DNA of 64,000 nt from Actinomadura terrae (GTDB lineage Bacteria; Actinomycetota; Actinomycetes; Streptosporangiales; Streptosporangiaceae): assembly GCF_022751215.1 (NCBI RefSeq), contig NZ_JAICDG010000009.1, positions 62,001 to 126,000 of the forward strand, given 5' to 3'. Under the pieces are notes generated by a model. It saw only the letters and a program-made list of their open reading frames with translations. It did no database searches and was not told the origin of the DNA. A program made the position numbers and the translations under genes. Shown in pieces: positions 1 to 9,159 of the stretch; the stretch's first letter is position 1; each line of letters begins with the position of its first letter.

Positions 1-71
1 CCAAGGCGTCGGGGACGCGCAAGGCCCCGGCGAAGAAGCCGTCCCGCGGCAAGTCCACAGGGGACGCGTGA
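1..71 (+). CDS. C-terminal end of a truncated protein with a basic tail
   Basis: The window opens inside a reading frame whose last 22 complete codons are visible and which ends at TGA 69-71. The tail is rich in Lys, Ala, Pro, Ser and Arg (it contains KAPAKKPSRGKS), a composition typical of flexible, nucleic-acid-contacting C-termini of actinobacterial proteins such as topoisomerase I or HU-like proteins. No fold can be read from so short a fragment, so the protein is not identified. A strong hairpin follows 58 bases downstream and probably ends its transcript. Confidence 0.5.
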   Translation, partial: KASGTRKAPAKKPSRGKSTGDA

Positions 72-128
72 CAGCCCGCCGTCACCCCCTCGCCCCTCGA
101 ATGACCGCGGCGTGAGAATCGCAGTGTG

Positions 129-158
129 AGATCGGCCTCCCCGGAGGCCGATCTTTCT
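129..158 (+). terminator. Rho-independent-type terminator
   Basis: A perfect 12-base inverted repeat (AGATCGGCCTCC at 129-140, GGAGGCCGATCT at 143-154; a real loop needs a slightly shorter stem) is followed by a short T-rich stretch, TTCTGCTT. It lies just after the truncated gene at the window edge and before the lipoprotein gene. Confidence 0.75.
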
Positions 159-353
159 GCTTCCCGCTCCCACGGGTCGCCGCGAGCGCCGCGCGGCGCA
201 CCCGCCCACGTCAACCGACAAATGGGACATGCGACGCGCGGTGCCACCGGCCGCGCGGACACTGATCCGTATCGGGACTCGCGCATCTCTTCCGCGAAAC
301 CGTGCATACCCTGACGGCGGAAGAACCCGTGTCGAGCGATGAGGAGTTCCGAG

Positions 354-1571
354 GTGCTCAAGACCCGGGCAGGATCGGCGATCGTCGCGGCCGTCGCGGC
401 GGTGGCGCTCGCCACCGCCGGATGCTCGTCCGGTGACGGCGGCGGAGACGGCGGCGGCAAGGACGCCGGGAAGGCGGGCGGCGCCGCACCGGCCGCCGCG
501 CGGTTCGCCATCGCGCCCGTCACCGGGACCAGGCAGGTCAAGCCGGAGCAGCCCGTCACCGTCACGGCCGACAAGGGCAAGCTGACCGACGTCGCCCTCA
601 CCTACGGCAAGAACGGGAAGGCCGCGGGCACGCTCGCGCCGGACGGCCGGTCCTGGCGGTCGGCGTCGAACCTGCGCCCGGCCACGACGTACACGGTGAC
701 GGCGCGCGGCAGCGGCGACGACGGCAAGCAGGTCACCGCGACCTCCACCTTCACCACGTTGACCCCGGCCAGGAAGCTGGAGACGGGCATGTCGCCGCTG
801 GAGGGCGAGACCGTCGGCGTCGGGATGCCGGTGCAGGTGCTGCTGTCCAAGCCGGTGGCGACCAAGCAGGGCAGGTCCACGATCGAGAAGGCCCTCGAGG
901 TGCGGATGTCCAGGCCGGTGGAGGGCGCCTGGTACTGGATCAGCGACCGGGAGGTCGACTTCCGGCCCCGCGAGTACTGGCCGTCCGGTGAGAAGGTGCG
1001 GGTCATCGCGCATTTCGCGGGCCTCAAGGTGGGCGCCGACATGTACGGCATGAAGGACCGGACGCTGAACTTCACCGTCGGCCCGAGCCACATCACGACC
1101 ATCGACGCCAAGCGGCACCGCGCGACCGTGACCAACGGCGGCGCCACCGTCCGCTCGATGAAGGTCAGCCTCGGCAAGCCGGGCCACGACAGCTACAGCG
1201 GCACCATGATCGCCCAGGAGAAGTCGGCGCACATGGTCATGGACTCCGCGACGACGGGCGACCCCGGCGAGTACCGCATCCCGACCAAGTGGAACGTCCG
1301 GATGACCTACAGCGGGACGTTCGTGCACTCGGCGCCGTGGTCGACCGACTCGCAGGGCAACGACAACGTCAGCCACGGCTGCGTGAACGCCGCCCCCGGC
1401 GACGCGAAGTGGTTCTTCGACTTCACCAACCGCGGCGACATCATCAAGGTCACCGGGACGACGCGGCGGCTCCAGTTCGGCAACGGCCCGACGCCGTGGG
1501 CGAAGTCCTGGGACTCCTGGGTCCAGGGCAGCGCCCTCGGCGCCCCCGTCACCGGCAAGCCCCTGACCTGA
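354..1571 (+). CDS. L,D-transpeptidase lipoprotein with Ig-like domains
   Basis: This is a predicted cell-envelope enzyme that forms 3-3 (L,D) peptidoglycan crosslinks outside the membrane. The N-terminus is a lipoprotein signal ending in the lipobox ATAGC (Cys24 from this start), followed by a Gly/Asp linker. Next come two beta-rich Ig-like regions, as in mycobacterial LdtMt2, and a YkuD catalytic domain with the motif SHGCVN, whose nucleophile Cys343 is encoded at 1380-1382. The length of 405 residues is normal for the Ldt2 family. I chose GTG 354 because GAGGAG sits 7 bases upstream. An in-frame ATG at 339 would add five residues but has no ribosome binding site. The gene is monocistronic and converges on the peptidase gene. 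Confidence 0.9.
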   Translation: MLKTRAGSAIVAAVAAVALATAGCSSGDGGGDGGGKDAGKAGGAAPAAARFAIAPVTGTRQVKPEQPVTVTADKGKLTDVALTYGKNGKAAGTLAPDGRSWRSASNLRPATTYTVTARGSGDDGKQVTATSTFTTLTPARKLETGMSPLEGETVGVGMPVQVLLSKPVATKQGRSTIEKALEVRMSRPVEGAWYWISDREVDFRPREYWPSGEKVRVIAHFAGLKVGADMYGMKDRTLNFTVGPSHITTIDAKRHRATVTNGGATVRSMKVSLGKPGHDSYSGTMIAQEKSAHMVMDSATTGDPGEYRIPTKWNVRMTYSGTFVHSAPWSTDSQGNDNVSHGCVNAAPGDAKWFFDFTNRGDIIKVTGTTRRLQFGNGPTPWAKSWDSWVQGSALGAPVTGKPLT

Positions 1572-1589
1572 CGGCCGCCCGCGCACATG

Positions 1590-1624
1590 CGAGGGCGGCG
1601 TCCCCCAACAGGACACCGCCCTCG
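1590..1624. terminator. Bidirectional terminator hairpin
   Basis: A 14-base stem with one mismatch (1590-1603 against 1611-1624; GAGGGCGGCGTCC-type arms around a CCCAACA loop) lies between two convergent genes. It lacks a long T tract on either strand, as is common in high-GC actinomycetes. Confidence 0.6.
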
Positions 1625-1677
1625 CGGCACACCGACCTCACGTCGGCGTCACACCGGCCTCACGTCGGGCTCGTCCG

Positions 1678-3306
1678 TCAGGACTCAGGCGGGCAGGTCT
1701 CGTCGCGCGCGGGCAGGTGCCCGGTCGCCAGGTAGGCGTTGACCTTCTGGTTCACGCACGTGTTCGGGTAGCCGCGCTGGTAGGGCGCGTGGACGTCGGC
1801 GGGCAGGGTGATCATGCGGGAGCCGTCCAGCAGGCGGTGCAGGGCGAGGTTGGACGGATAGTCGGTGCGGGTGTCACCGGTCGCGGCGACCATCAGCAGG
1901 GGGACGTGCCCGCCGACCTCCGTGGGCCGCTCGGCGGGCCGCACCGGCCAGAACGCGCACGGGTTGATGTTGTGGGTGAGCGGCGCGAACACGGGGCTGC
2001 CGGGGCGGTTCCGCTGGATCTCGCGCCAGTACGCCTCCGGGTCGCGGGACGCCGCGCCGTCGCCGCAGACGATCGCGCTCTGCCCGCTGCCGTAGGCGGA
2101 CTCGGCGCCGGTCAGCATGAAGGTCAGCTCCTCCTCCAGCGCCTTGGTGGGCTCGGCGGACCCCTGCTCGGCCGCCTTCTTCAGCACCTGGACGGACGTG
2201 GCGAACTCGGCCCGGGCCTGCTCCTCGTCCGTGCCGAGGTTGTTGAACAGGATGAGCGGGACCGACCCGTCGTCGACCTTGAACCGGCCCACGTGCAGCG
2301 GCTCGCGCGCGGACGCCCGGATGATCTCGCGGACGGTGCCGAGCACCTCGGCGCGGGTCCCGCCGAGCCCGTAGGTCGCGTTCCGCTTCGCGGTCCAGTC
2401 CGCCCAGCCGTCGAGGGCGTGGTCGTTGGCGACCTCGGTGCCGCCGAGCAGGCGGGGACCCCAGGTCTCCGGGTTGACGGAGCTGTCCAGGACGGCGCGG
2501 TCGAGCCGTCCGGGGAACATCGTCGCGTACACCGAGCCGAGGTAGGTGCCGTAGGACGCGCCGTTGTAGGACACCTTCCGCTCGCCGAGCGCGCCGCGGA
2601 CGATGTCCATGTCGCGGGCGATGTTGCGGGTGCTGATATGCGGCAGGACGTCGGCGCTGGTGCGGGCGCAGCGTCCGGCGAGGTCCTTGGCGAACGCGAC
2701 GGTGCGGTCGAAGGAGGCCCGGCTCTCCCCCGCCGACGTGATCCAGGTGCCGCTGGGCCAGCCGCAGTCGACCCGCGCGCTGCGTCCGAGCGCGCGGGGG
2801 TCCATGCCGACCAGGTCGTAGCGCGGCCCGGCCTCGCCCATGACGCCGCGCATGTAGGGCGGCATGTCGAGGGCGGGTCCGGGGCCGCCGCCGTTGAGGA
2901 TCATCGTGCCGATCCGGTGCGCGCGGTCGGTCGCGGGGAGCCGGGAGATCGCGATCTCGATCGTGCGCCCGCCGGGCTCGGCGTAGTCGAGCGGGACGGT
3001 CACGTCCGCGCACCGCGCGCCCGCCTTGTCCAGCTCCTTGCCGACCTGGTCGTCCGGGCCGAGCGTGCACGCCTTCCAGCGGAGCTCCTGCGCGTAGAAG
3101 CGCGCGAGCCCTCCGCCCGAATGCGCCCCAGGCACCCGCGCATCCGCCGGCGCTGGCACGCCCGCCGGGGCCCGCACGTCCGCCCGCGCCGGTGCCGGGA
3201 TGGCGGCAGCGCCCGCGATCGCGGCGCCCGTGGCGAGCACCGCGACGGCCCGCCTGCCGGAGCCGCGCCGCCTGGGTCTGCTTTCTCTCACATCCTCCTG
3301 TTTCAT
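1678..3306 (-). CDS. Secreted alpha/beta hydrolase, TAP-type peptidase
   Basis: Predicted exported alpha/beta-hydrolase of the tripeptidyl aminopeptidase (TAP/SlpD) family, which removes N-terminal peptides outside the cell. The first 45 residues form an Arg-rich signal sequence (RRRGSGRR, hydrophobic core, APARA cleavage region). The nucleophile elbow is GASYG with Ser251. The C-terminal TAP-like domain carries a candidate Asp (TGDTRTDY) and a candidate His (DVHAPYQ), completing a triad. The length (542 residues) fits the family. ATG 3306 was preferred to an in-frame TTG at 3315; neither has a clear ribosome binding site. It stands alone, convergent with the L,D-transpeptidase. The exact substrate is not deducible. 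Confidence 0.85.
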   Translation of the reverse strand: MKQEDVRESRPRRRGSGRRAVAVLATGAAIAGAAAIPAPARADVRAPAGVPAPADARVPGAHSGGGLARFYAQELRWKACTLGPDDQVGKELDKAGARCADVTVPLDYAEPGGRTIEIAISRLPATDRAHRIGTMILNGGGPGPALDMPPYMRGVMGEAGPRYDLVGMDPRALGRSARVDCGWPSGTWITSAGESRASFDRTVAFAKDLAGRCARTSADVLPHISTRNIARDMDIVRGALGERKVSYNGASYGTYLGSVYATMFPGRLDRAVLDSSVNPETWGPRLLGGTEVANDHALDGWADWTAKRNATYGLGGTRAEVLGTVREIIRASAREPLHVGRFKVDDGSVPLILFNNLGTDEEQARAEFATSVQVLKKAAEQGSAEPTKALEEELTFMLTGAESAYGSGQSAIVCGDGAASRDPEAYWREIQRNRPGSPVFAPLTHNINPCAFWPVRPAERPTEVGGHVPLLMVAATGDTRTDYPSNLALHRLLDGSRMITLPADVHAPYQRGYPNTCVNQKVNAYLATGHLPARDETCPPES

Positions 3307-3501
3307 GTTCGCCAACGCTAAGTTCCGCGACCCGCGGACACAGTCCCGCGCTCACCCAGATATGAGGTGGGGCAGGCTGGAGGCGGCATACGGGGGCTGG
3401 CCCCCTGTACGAGGGCGGCCAGGCGGGGACGGCCGAGGTGGGGGCGACCAAAGTCGAGGCGGCGGCGACCCACGTCCGCTGCCGGACGTGCGCGATGTCG
3501 G

Positions 3502-3507
3502 TAGCGT
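3502..3507 (+). promoter_or_regulatory. -10 box of a probable leaderless promoter (histidine kinase)
   Basis: TAGCGT ends 6 bases before the GTG start at 3514. No ribosome binding site precedes that start, so transcription probably begins at or next to the start codon. Confidence 0.4.
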
Positions 3508-3513
3508 TGAACG

Positions 3514-4695
3514 GTGGACCTCCGGCGATCATGGCGGGACTGGCTCGGTGACGTGGGCGTCACCGCGGCGGCGGTGCTGCTCGGCCTGCTCATGCTCCAG
3601 GCGTCGCGGGAGGACCTCCCCCAGGGCGAGGACATCTCGGTCGCCTGGGACGTGACGGTCGGCGCGGCCACCTGGACCGTCCTGCTGCTGTGGCGCCGCC
3701 GGTACCCGGTCGCCGTCATGCTCGTCATGGCCTTCGCGCAGCTCACGGCCTCGACCGTGCTCGGCACCGCCGCCGTCGCGCTGTTCTCGGTCGCGATGCT
3801 CCGCCCGTGGCGGACGAGCCTGTACCTCGGCGTGCTGAACATGGCCGTGATCGTCGCGGAGTTCTGGGTCGCGCCGTTGTCGGGGCCGGACTTCCGCGAG
3901 GGACTCATCGTCTTCGGGCTGATGTACGCGATGCTGGTGAGCACCGGCATGCTCGTCCGGTCCCGGCGGATGCTCATCGCCTCGCTGAAGGAGCGCGCCC
4001 GCGTCGCCGAGTCCGAGCAGCGGCTGCGCGTCGAGGAGGCCCGGCTGCTGGAGCGCGAGCGGATCGCCCGCGAGATGCACGACGTCCTCGCCCACCGGAT
4101 CTCCCTGCTGGCGGTGCACGCGGGCGCGCTGGAGTTCCGCCCGGACGCGCCCACCGACCAGCGCGAGGCCGCCGGGATCATCCGGCGCAGCGCCTACGAG
4201 GCGATGGAGGACCTGCGGGAGGTGATCGGCGTCCTGCGCGACGGCGCCGGGACGGCCGGGGCGGGCGACGCCGACCCCAGCCCCGGCCCCGAGCGTCCGC
4301 AGCCCACGCTGAAGGACGTCGCGGCGCTGGTCGAGGAGTCGCGGCTTGCCGGTGCCCACGTCACACTGGACGACCGCGTCCCCGACCCGGCAGCCGTCCC
4401 GGCGCGGGTGGGCAGGCACGCCTACCGGATCGTCCAGGAGGGGCTGACCAACGCCCGCAAGCACGCGCCCGGCGCCCACGTGCGCGTCTGGCTGGACGTC
4501 CCCGACGGAACGGCGCTGGCCATCGAGATCCTCAACCCGCTGCCGCCGGGCCCGCCCCCGAACCCGCTGCCCGGCGCCGGGGCCGGGCTGGTCGGCCTGG
4601 GCGAGCGGGTCCACACACTCGGCGGGACGCTGGAGCACGGCCGCACAGACGACGGCCGCTTCCGGCTCCGCGCCCACCTCCCCCTCCCCACCTGA
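3514..4695 (+). CDS. Sensor histidine kinase, NarL/DesK type
   Basis: Membrane sensor kinase of the HisKA_3 class, partner of the adjacent LuxR-type regulator. About five hydrophobic segments fill the first 145 residues, with no large extracellular domain, so the signal is likely sensed within the membrane. A short coiled linker leads to the phospho-acceptor motif EMHDVLAHR with His189. The HATPase_c domain follows, with an N box (EGLTNARKHAPG) and a glycine-rich ATP-lid segment (GAGLVGLGERV) near the C-terminus. An Asp/Pro/Gly-rich loop separates the dimerisation helices from the ATPase domain. The GTG start lacks a ribosome binding site but has a well-placed -10 box. The following regulator and ABC exporter suggest it controls an efflux or envelope-stress response. 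Confidence 0.9.
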   Translation: MDLRRSWRDWLGDVGVTAAAVLLGLLMLQASREDLPQGEDISVAWDVTVGAATWTVLLLWRRRYPVAVMLVMAFAQLTASTVLGTAAVALFSVAMLRPWRTSLYLGVLNMAVIVAEFWVAPLSGPDFREGLIVFGLMYAMLVSTGMLVRSRRMLIASLKERARVAESEQRLRVEEARLLERERIAREMHDVLAHRISLLAVHAGALEFRPDAPTDQREAAGIIRRSAYEAMEDLREVIGVLRDGAGTAGAGDADPSPGPERPQPTLKDVAALVEESRLAGAHVTLDDRVPDPAAVPARVGRHAYRIVQEGLTNARKHAPGAHVRVWLDVPDGTALAIEILNPLPPGPPPNPLPGAGAGLVGLGERVHTLGGTLEHGRTDDGRFRLRAHLPLPT

Positions 4696-4799
4696 CCCCG
4701 CCAACCTCCCCCCGGCCTGACCCGGCGGCGGCGCCCCGGCATCCGTTCCGGCACCCCGCCATAACGGCCGATCCGGTCGGTCCGTGGAGCGCCGCCCCG

Positions 4800-4805
4800 T
4801 AGAGT
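4800..4805 (+). promoter_or_regulatory. -10 box of a probable leaderless promoter (response regulator)
   Basis: TAGAGT ends 6 bases before ATG 4812 in the 116-base gap after the kinase gene. The regulator may therefore have its own leaderless promoter in addition to read-through. Confidence 0.4.
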
Positions 4806-4811
4806 GGCGGG

Positions 4812-5486
4812 ATGGACTCACCACCCATCCGCGTGCTCATCGTGGACGACGACGCGCTCGTCCGGGCGGGGCTGTCGATGATGCTGGCGAGCGCCGACGA
4901 CCTTGAGGTGGTGGGGGACGTCGCCGACGGCGCGGAGGTCGTGCCGGCGGTGAACGAGCACCGGCCCGACGTCGTCCTGATGGATATCCGGATGCCCCGG
5001 CTGGACGGCCTCGCCGCCACCGAACTGCTGCGCTCCCGCCGCGAGCCACCCGAGATCATCATCCTGACGACGTTCGACACCGACGACCACATCCTGCGGG
5101 CGATGCGCGCCGGGGCGAGCGGGTTCCTGCTCAAGCACACCCCGCCGCCCGAGATCGTCCGGGCCATCCGGCAGGTGGCGGCGGGCGAGCCGATGGTGTC
5201 GCCGGCGGTGATGCGCAAGATGATGTCCTACGTCGCGGACTCGGGCGTCGACCCGCGCCGCGACCGGGCCCGCGAGCTGCTCGCCCGACTCAGCGAGGGC
5301 GAACGCGCCGTCGCGGCCCTGGTCGGCCAGGGCCGCACCAACAGCGAGATCGGCCGCGAGCTGTCGCTGAGCGTCGCGACCGTGAAGGCGTACGTGTCGC
5401 GGCTGCTGACCAAGCTGGAGCTGAACAACCGGGTGCAGATCGCGCTCCTCGTCCACGACGCGGGCATCACCAACCCCGCCGGCTGA
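4812..5486 (+). CDS. Response regulator, NarL/LuxR family
   Basis: Two-domain transcription factor. The receiver domain (about residues 5-120) has the acidic pair in VDDDA near residue 10, the phosphorylation site Asp58 (MDIRMPRLDG), the switch Thr in ILTTF and Lys108 (LLKHTPP). A LuxR-type helix-turn-helix occupies about residues 155-217 (LSEGERAVAALVGQGRTNSE, then IGRELSLSVATVKAYVSRLL). The length of 224 residues is standard. The preceding kinase is the obvious partner, and the ABC genes about 360 bases downstream are plausible targets. Confidence 0.92.
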   Translation: MDSPPIRVLIVDDDALVRAGLSMMLASADDLEVVGDVADGAEVVPAVNEHRPDVVLMDIRMPRLDGLAATELLRSRREPPEIIILTTFDTDDHILRAMRAGASGFLLKHTPPPEIVRAIRQVAAGEPMVSPAVMRKMMSYVADSGVDPRRDRARELLARLSEGERAVAALVGQGRTNSEIGRELSLSVATVKAYVSRLLTKLELNNRVQIALLVHDAGITNPAG

Positions 5487-5517
5487 GCCGCCCAACCGAC
5501 CCGGCCGCCGCCACGAA

Positions 5518-5769
5518 CGGCCGCCCGGCTGCCTTGGACAGCCAACCAGCCACCACCCCCGTCCGACCGGCCACCACAGACGGCCGACTAGCTGCCTGGG
5601 AGGGCCGCCCGGCCGCCACCCACGGCTGCCCGGCCGCCATGGACGGCCGACCGGCCACCACCCCAGTCCGCGCGGCCACCCCAGACGGTCGAACTCCTGC
5701 CACGCCCGTCCGACCGGCTATCACGGCTGGCCATGCGGCCATTGCAGCCAGCCGGACGGCTCGGCGGGC
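5518..5769. repeat. Tandem array, 12 units of 21 bp
   Basis: Twelve consecutive degenerate 21-base units (example CGGCCGACCGGCCACCACCCC at 5644-5664; others at 5518, 5539, 5560, 5581 and so on) fill the gap between the response regulator and the ABC transporter. On the + strand one frame stays open through the array into the ATPase gene, encoding a seven-residue period of GRPA and TTPVRPA type. It could be read as an N-terminal extension, but it lies outside the ABC fold. Confidence 0.8.
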
Positions 5770-5842
5770 ACCGACTTCGGTAGGCCGAGCCGTGGACCTT
5801 AGGCCGCTGCCGCGTCCCCGGGCCGTCCACGAGGCTGGACGC

Positions 5843-6769
5843 ATGATCAGTGTTGAGGGCCTGACCAAGCGCTACGGGGACGTCCCGGCCGTGGAGGACG
5901 TCTCGTTCCACTGCGCGCCGGGCACCGTCACCGGTTTCCTCGGGCCGAACGGCGCGGGGAAGTCCACCACCATGCGGATGATCTGCGGGCTGACCCCGCC
6001 GTCGTCCGGGACGGCGACGGTGAAGGGCGTCCCGTACAGCCGGATCGCGAACCCCGGACGCCATGTCGGGGTGCTGCTGGACGCCGCCGCCCAGCACGCG
6101 GGACGCACCGGCCGCGAGACGCTCGCTCTCACCGCCATGCTCACCGGCGTCGGACGGGACCGGGCCGGGGCGATGCTCGACCTCGTCGGGCTGTCGGGCC
6201 GTCCCGCGCGGCGCCGCGTCGCGGGTTACTCCCTCGGCATGCGGCAGCGGCTCGGCATCGCGCAGGCGCTGGTCGGCGACCCGAGCGTGCTGATCCTGGA
6301 CGAGCCCGCCAACGGCCTGGACCCGGAGGGCATCTTCTGGATGCGCGGGCTGCTGCGCGACTTCGCCGATCGGGGCGGGACCGTCCTGTTGTCCTCCCAC
6401 CTGCTGCGCGAGGTCGAGGCCGTCGCGGACCGCTTCGTCGTCATCGCGAACGGGCGGATCGCCGCGCGGGGCACCAAGGAGGAACTGCTCGCCGCACCCG
6501 GCCGGACGCTCGTCCGGGGCGCGGACATGGGCGCGCTGGGGGCCGCGCTGGCGGGGGCCGGCCTCCAGCCGCGACCGGACGTGGACGGCGCGTTCCTGGT
6601 GGAGGCACCGGCGGAGGCCGTGGGCCGCGCCGCCGCGGCCGCCGGTGTCGTGCTGCTGGAGCTCCGCGAGGCGGGCGGGGGCGGCCTGGAGGAGCTGTTC
6701 CTGTCCCTCACCGCGTCCCCGGGCAGGCCCGTCCCCTCCCCCCACGGTCTCGAAGGAGCGTCACTGTGA
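5843..6769 (+). CDS. ABC transporter ATP-binding protein
   Basis: Cytoplasmic ATPase subunit of a two-component ABC-2-type exporter (DrrA/CcmA-like). Walker A is GPNGAGKST at residues 34-42, the signature region reads YSLGMRQRL, and Walker B is VLILDEPANGLDP, followed by the H-loop in LLSSHLL. A C-terminal extension of about 90 residues resembles the regulatory tail of antibiotic exporters. The start ATG 5843 has GAGG 8 bases upstream and begins exactly at the conserved fold; the frame is open further upstream through the 21-bp repeat array. It overlaps the permease start by 4 bases, so the two are translationally coupled. Confidence 0.9.
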   Translation: MISVEGLTKRYGDVPAVEDVSFHCAPGTVTGFLGPNGAGKSTTMRMICGLTPPSSGTATVKGVPYSRIANPGRHVGVLLDAAAQHAGRTGRETLALTAMLTGVGRDRAGAMLDLVGLSGRPARRRVAGYSLGMRQRLGIAQALVGDPSVLILDEPANGLDPEGIFWMRGLLRDFADRGGTVLLSSHLLREVEAVADRFVVIANGRIAARGTKEELLAAPGRTLVRGADMGALGAALAGAGLQPRPDVDGAFLVEAPAEAVGRAAAAAGVVLLELREAGGGGLEELFLSLTASPGRPVPSPHGLEGASL

Positions 6770-7533
6770 CCGCCGTCGCCGCCCTGCTGGAGCCCGCGCG
6801 CCCGTCCCTCGCCCGGCTGACCGCCGTGGAATTGCGCAAGACGGTCGACACCCGCGCGGGCCGCTGGCTGCTGATCCTCATCGGGGTCGCCGCCCTCGCG
6901 ATGATCCCGGTGGTGATGTTCGCGGCGCCGAAGGACGAGCAGGGCGTCCCGGAGATGTTCATCGCGTCCCAGACGGGCGTGGCGCTGCTGCTGCCCGTCC
7001 TCGGAATCCTGTCGGTGACCAGCGAGTGGTCGCAGCGGACGGCCCTCGCCACGTTCGCCCTCGTCCCCGGGCGCGGCCGGGTCCTCGCGGCCAAGCTGCT
7101 CGGCGGCGTCGCGCTCGGCGCGGTGTTCGCCTGCGCGGGCGTGCTGCTCTCCTTCATCGGACGCGCCGCCGGGGCCGTCCTCGACCGCTCGTCCGGGTCG
7201 TGGACGATGCCGATGTCCCTGCTCGGCACCGCACTGCTCCTGGCGGCGATCTGGGTGTCGATGGGCGTGGCGTTCGGAACGCTCCTGATGAACACGCCGC
7301 TCGCGATCGTCATGTTCTTCCTGCTGCCGACCCTCTGGTCGACGCTCGGCGAGATGGTCGCCAAGCTCAGGGGCCCGGCGGGCTGGCTCGACACCAACAA
7401 GACCCTCATCGCCCTGCTGGACCCGGACGTCAGCGGAAACGCGTGGGCCCGGGTCGCCACATCCGTGACGGTGTGGCTGGCGATCCCCCTGGTTGTCGGC
7501 GTGGTCCGCCTGACCCGCCGAGAAGTGAAGTAG
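6766..7533 (+). CDS. ABC-2-type transporter permease
   Basis: Membrane subunit paired with the upstream ATPase through a GTGA start-stop overlap. The 255 residues contain about six hydrophobic segments, beginning after an N-terminal cytoplasmic stretch (LTAVELRKTVDTRAG) typical of ABC-2 permeases. No substrate signature is visible. Placement next to a two-component pair suggests a peptide, lipid or drug exporter. It ends 62 bases before the convergent MFS gene. Confidence 0.85.
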   Translation: MTAVAALLEPARPSLARLTAVELRKTVDTRAGRWLLILIGVAALAMIPVVMFAAPKDEQGVPEMFIASQTGVALLLPVLGILSVTSEWSQRTALATFALVPGRGRVLAAKLLGGVALGAVFACAGVLLSFIGRAAGAVLDRSSGSWTMPMSLLGTALLLAAIWVSMGVAFGTLLMNTPLAIVMFFLLPTLWSTLGEMVAKLRGPAGWLDTNKTLIALLDPDVSGNAWARVATSVTVWLAIPLVVGVVRLTRREVK

Positions 7534-7595
7534 CCCCGGCCGGTCACCAACGACGAACGAATGCAAGCCCGACTAGTCGCCCACAGGGTCCGTCC

Positions 7596-9083
7596 CTAGC
7601 GAGGGGCGAGCGGAACGTCCCGGAGCATCAACGCGGCGACGGCGCCCACGGCGAGCAGCGGTAGCCCGGTGAGGAACAGGTCGGAGAAGGCGCCCGCGAA
7701 CGCCTCGGCGACGCCGTCGCGCACCGGCCCGGGGAGCGTGTCCAGTACCCCGGGCCGGACGGCGTCCTCGAACGGCGGGGCGCTCCCGTCCGGAACCCAG
7801 CGGCCGATCTCCTCGCCGAACCGGCTGGACACGACCCCGCCGAAGACGGCCATCCCCGCCGCCGTCCCGAGCATCCGCGTCGCGAACACGCCCGCGCTCG
7901 CCGCGCCCAGGTCGGCGCGCGGCGCGGCGTTCTGCGCGACGAGCAGCACGACCTGCTGCGACAGTCCGGCGCCGAACCCCAGTACCGCCATGTAGACCCC
8001 GGCGGCGACCGGCCCGGTACCGGTGTCCATCGTGGCCAGGAGCGCCACGCCGGCCGCGCTGACGATCATGCTCGCCGCGGGCAGCCGGTGGTAGCGGCCC
8101 GTCCGGGCGATGTAGCGTCCGGCGGCCATCGACGAGACGAGCAGGCCGAGCATCATCGGCAGCAGCAACAGCCCCGACTCGGTCGCCCCCGCTCCCCCGA
8201 CGACCTGGAAGAACATCGGCAGGTAGGTGGCCAGCCCGAACCCCGTCGCGCCGCCCACGGCGGCGACGACGCACGCCACGGCGAACGACCGGTCGCGGAA
8301 CAGCCTCGGCGGGATGACCGGCTCGGCCGCCCGCCGCTCCGCGAGCACCCAGGCCGCGAACAGCCCCACCGCCCCGGCCCCGAGCGCGAGGACGACCGGT
8401 GAGCCCCACGCGTACCGCGTCCCGGCCCAGCTCGTGAACAGCGTGAAACAGGTGACGGCGGCGCCGAGCAGCACGATCCCGAGCCAGTCGATCCGCGGCG
8501 TCCGCTCCGGTCGGGGCAGCCGCAGGAACAGCAGCGTCGTCGCGAGCGCCGCCACGCCGAGCGGCAGGTTCACGTAGAACACCCACCGCCAGGACGCGTG
8601 GTCGGTGAGGAACCCGCCCGCCAGCGGCCCCGCGACGCTCGACACCGCGAAGATCAGCGCCGAGTAGCCCTGGTATCGGGCCCGCTCCCGGGGCTCGAAC
8701 AGCTCGCCCGTCAGCGCGAACATCGAGCTCATCAGGCACCCGCCGCCCGCGCCCTGGACGACGCGGAACGCGATCAGCCACCCCATGGACGGCGCCGCGC
8801 CGCACGCCGCCGAGCCCGCGAGGAACGCGAGCAGCCCGGTCAGCAGCACGACCCTGCGCCCGAACAGGTCGCCGAGCCGTCCCGACAGGGGGACGGCCAC
8901 GCTCATGGCCAGCACATAGGCGGTCGACACCCAGGCGAGCCCGTCCCGCCCGCCGAGGTCGCCCACGATCGTCGGCAGCGCGGTCCCGAGCACGGTCGCG
9001 TCCAGCGAGGACATCAGCCCGGCGAGCATCAACCCCCAGAACACCACCACCCGGTCCCGCTGCCCCATCCCGCCCACCCGCAT
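7596..9083 (-). CDS. MFS drug-efflux transporter, DHA2 (EmrB/QacA) type
   Basis: Proton-driven multidrug efflux protein of 495 residues with about 14 hydrophobic segments. Recognisable family signatures are LDATVLGTALPTIVGDLGG in the first helix (motif D1), GRLGDLFGRR (motif A) and GAGGGCLMS (motif C region). ATG 9083 was chosen because GAGGAG stands 6 bases upstream; a GTG three bases earlier is too close to it. It is divergent from a MarR gene, and the shared 90-base intergenic region holds an inverted and a direct repeat, which implies repression by that MarR and induction by an exported compound. Confidence 0.92.
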   Translation of the reverse strand: MRVGGMGQRDRVVVFWGLMLAGLMSSLDATVLGTALPTIVGDLGGRDGLAWVSTAYVLAMSVAVPLSGRLGDLFGRRVVLLTGLLAFLAGSAACGAAPSMGWLIAFRVVQGAGGGCLMSSMFALTGELFEPRERARYQGYSALIFAVSSVAGPLAGGFLTDHASWRWVFYVNLPLGVAALATTLLFLRLPRPERTPRIDWLGIVLLGAAVTCFTLFTSWAGTRYAWGSPVVLALGAGAVGLFAAWVLAERRAAEPVIPPRLFRDRSFAVACVVAAVGGATGFGLATYLPMFFQVVGGAGATESGLLLLPMMLGLLVSSMAAGRYIARTGRYHRLPAASMIVSAAGVALLATMDTGTGPVAAGVYMAVLGFGAGLSQQVVLLVAQNAAPRADLGAASAGVFATRMLGTAAGMAVFGGVVSSRFGEEIGRWVPDGSAPPFEDAVRPGVLDTLPGPVRDGVAEAFAGAFSDLFLTGLPLLAVGAVAALMLRDVPLAPR

Positions 9084-9100
9084 CACATGCTCCTCACACT

Positions 9101-9132
9101 TACCTGCTAAAGACAGGTAGATGCTAAAGACA
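9101..9132. promoter_or_regulatory. Predicted MarR operator between the MFS and marR genes
   Basis: An inverted repeat TACCTG-N7-CAGGTA occupies 9101-9119. A direct repeat TGCTAAAGACA occurs at 9105-9115 and again at 9122-9132 (17-base phase). Both lie in the divergent promoter region, the expected place for an autoregulating MarR protein. Confidence 0.6.
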
Positions 9133-9159
9133 CATACATGAGATGCGCAAGCGGCCCGC

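Noticed and set aside
160..338. Possible c-di-AMP-type riboswitch before the L,D-transpeptidase gene
   Set aside because: The conserved core elements of that class could not be found; only GC-rich sequence is seen.
5534..5842. N-terminal extension of the ABC ATPase through the 21-bp array
   Set aside because: The open frame exists, but the extension is pure repeat, lies outside the ABC fold, and a good ribosome binding site precedes ATG 5843.
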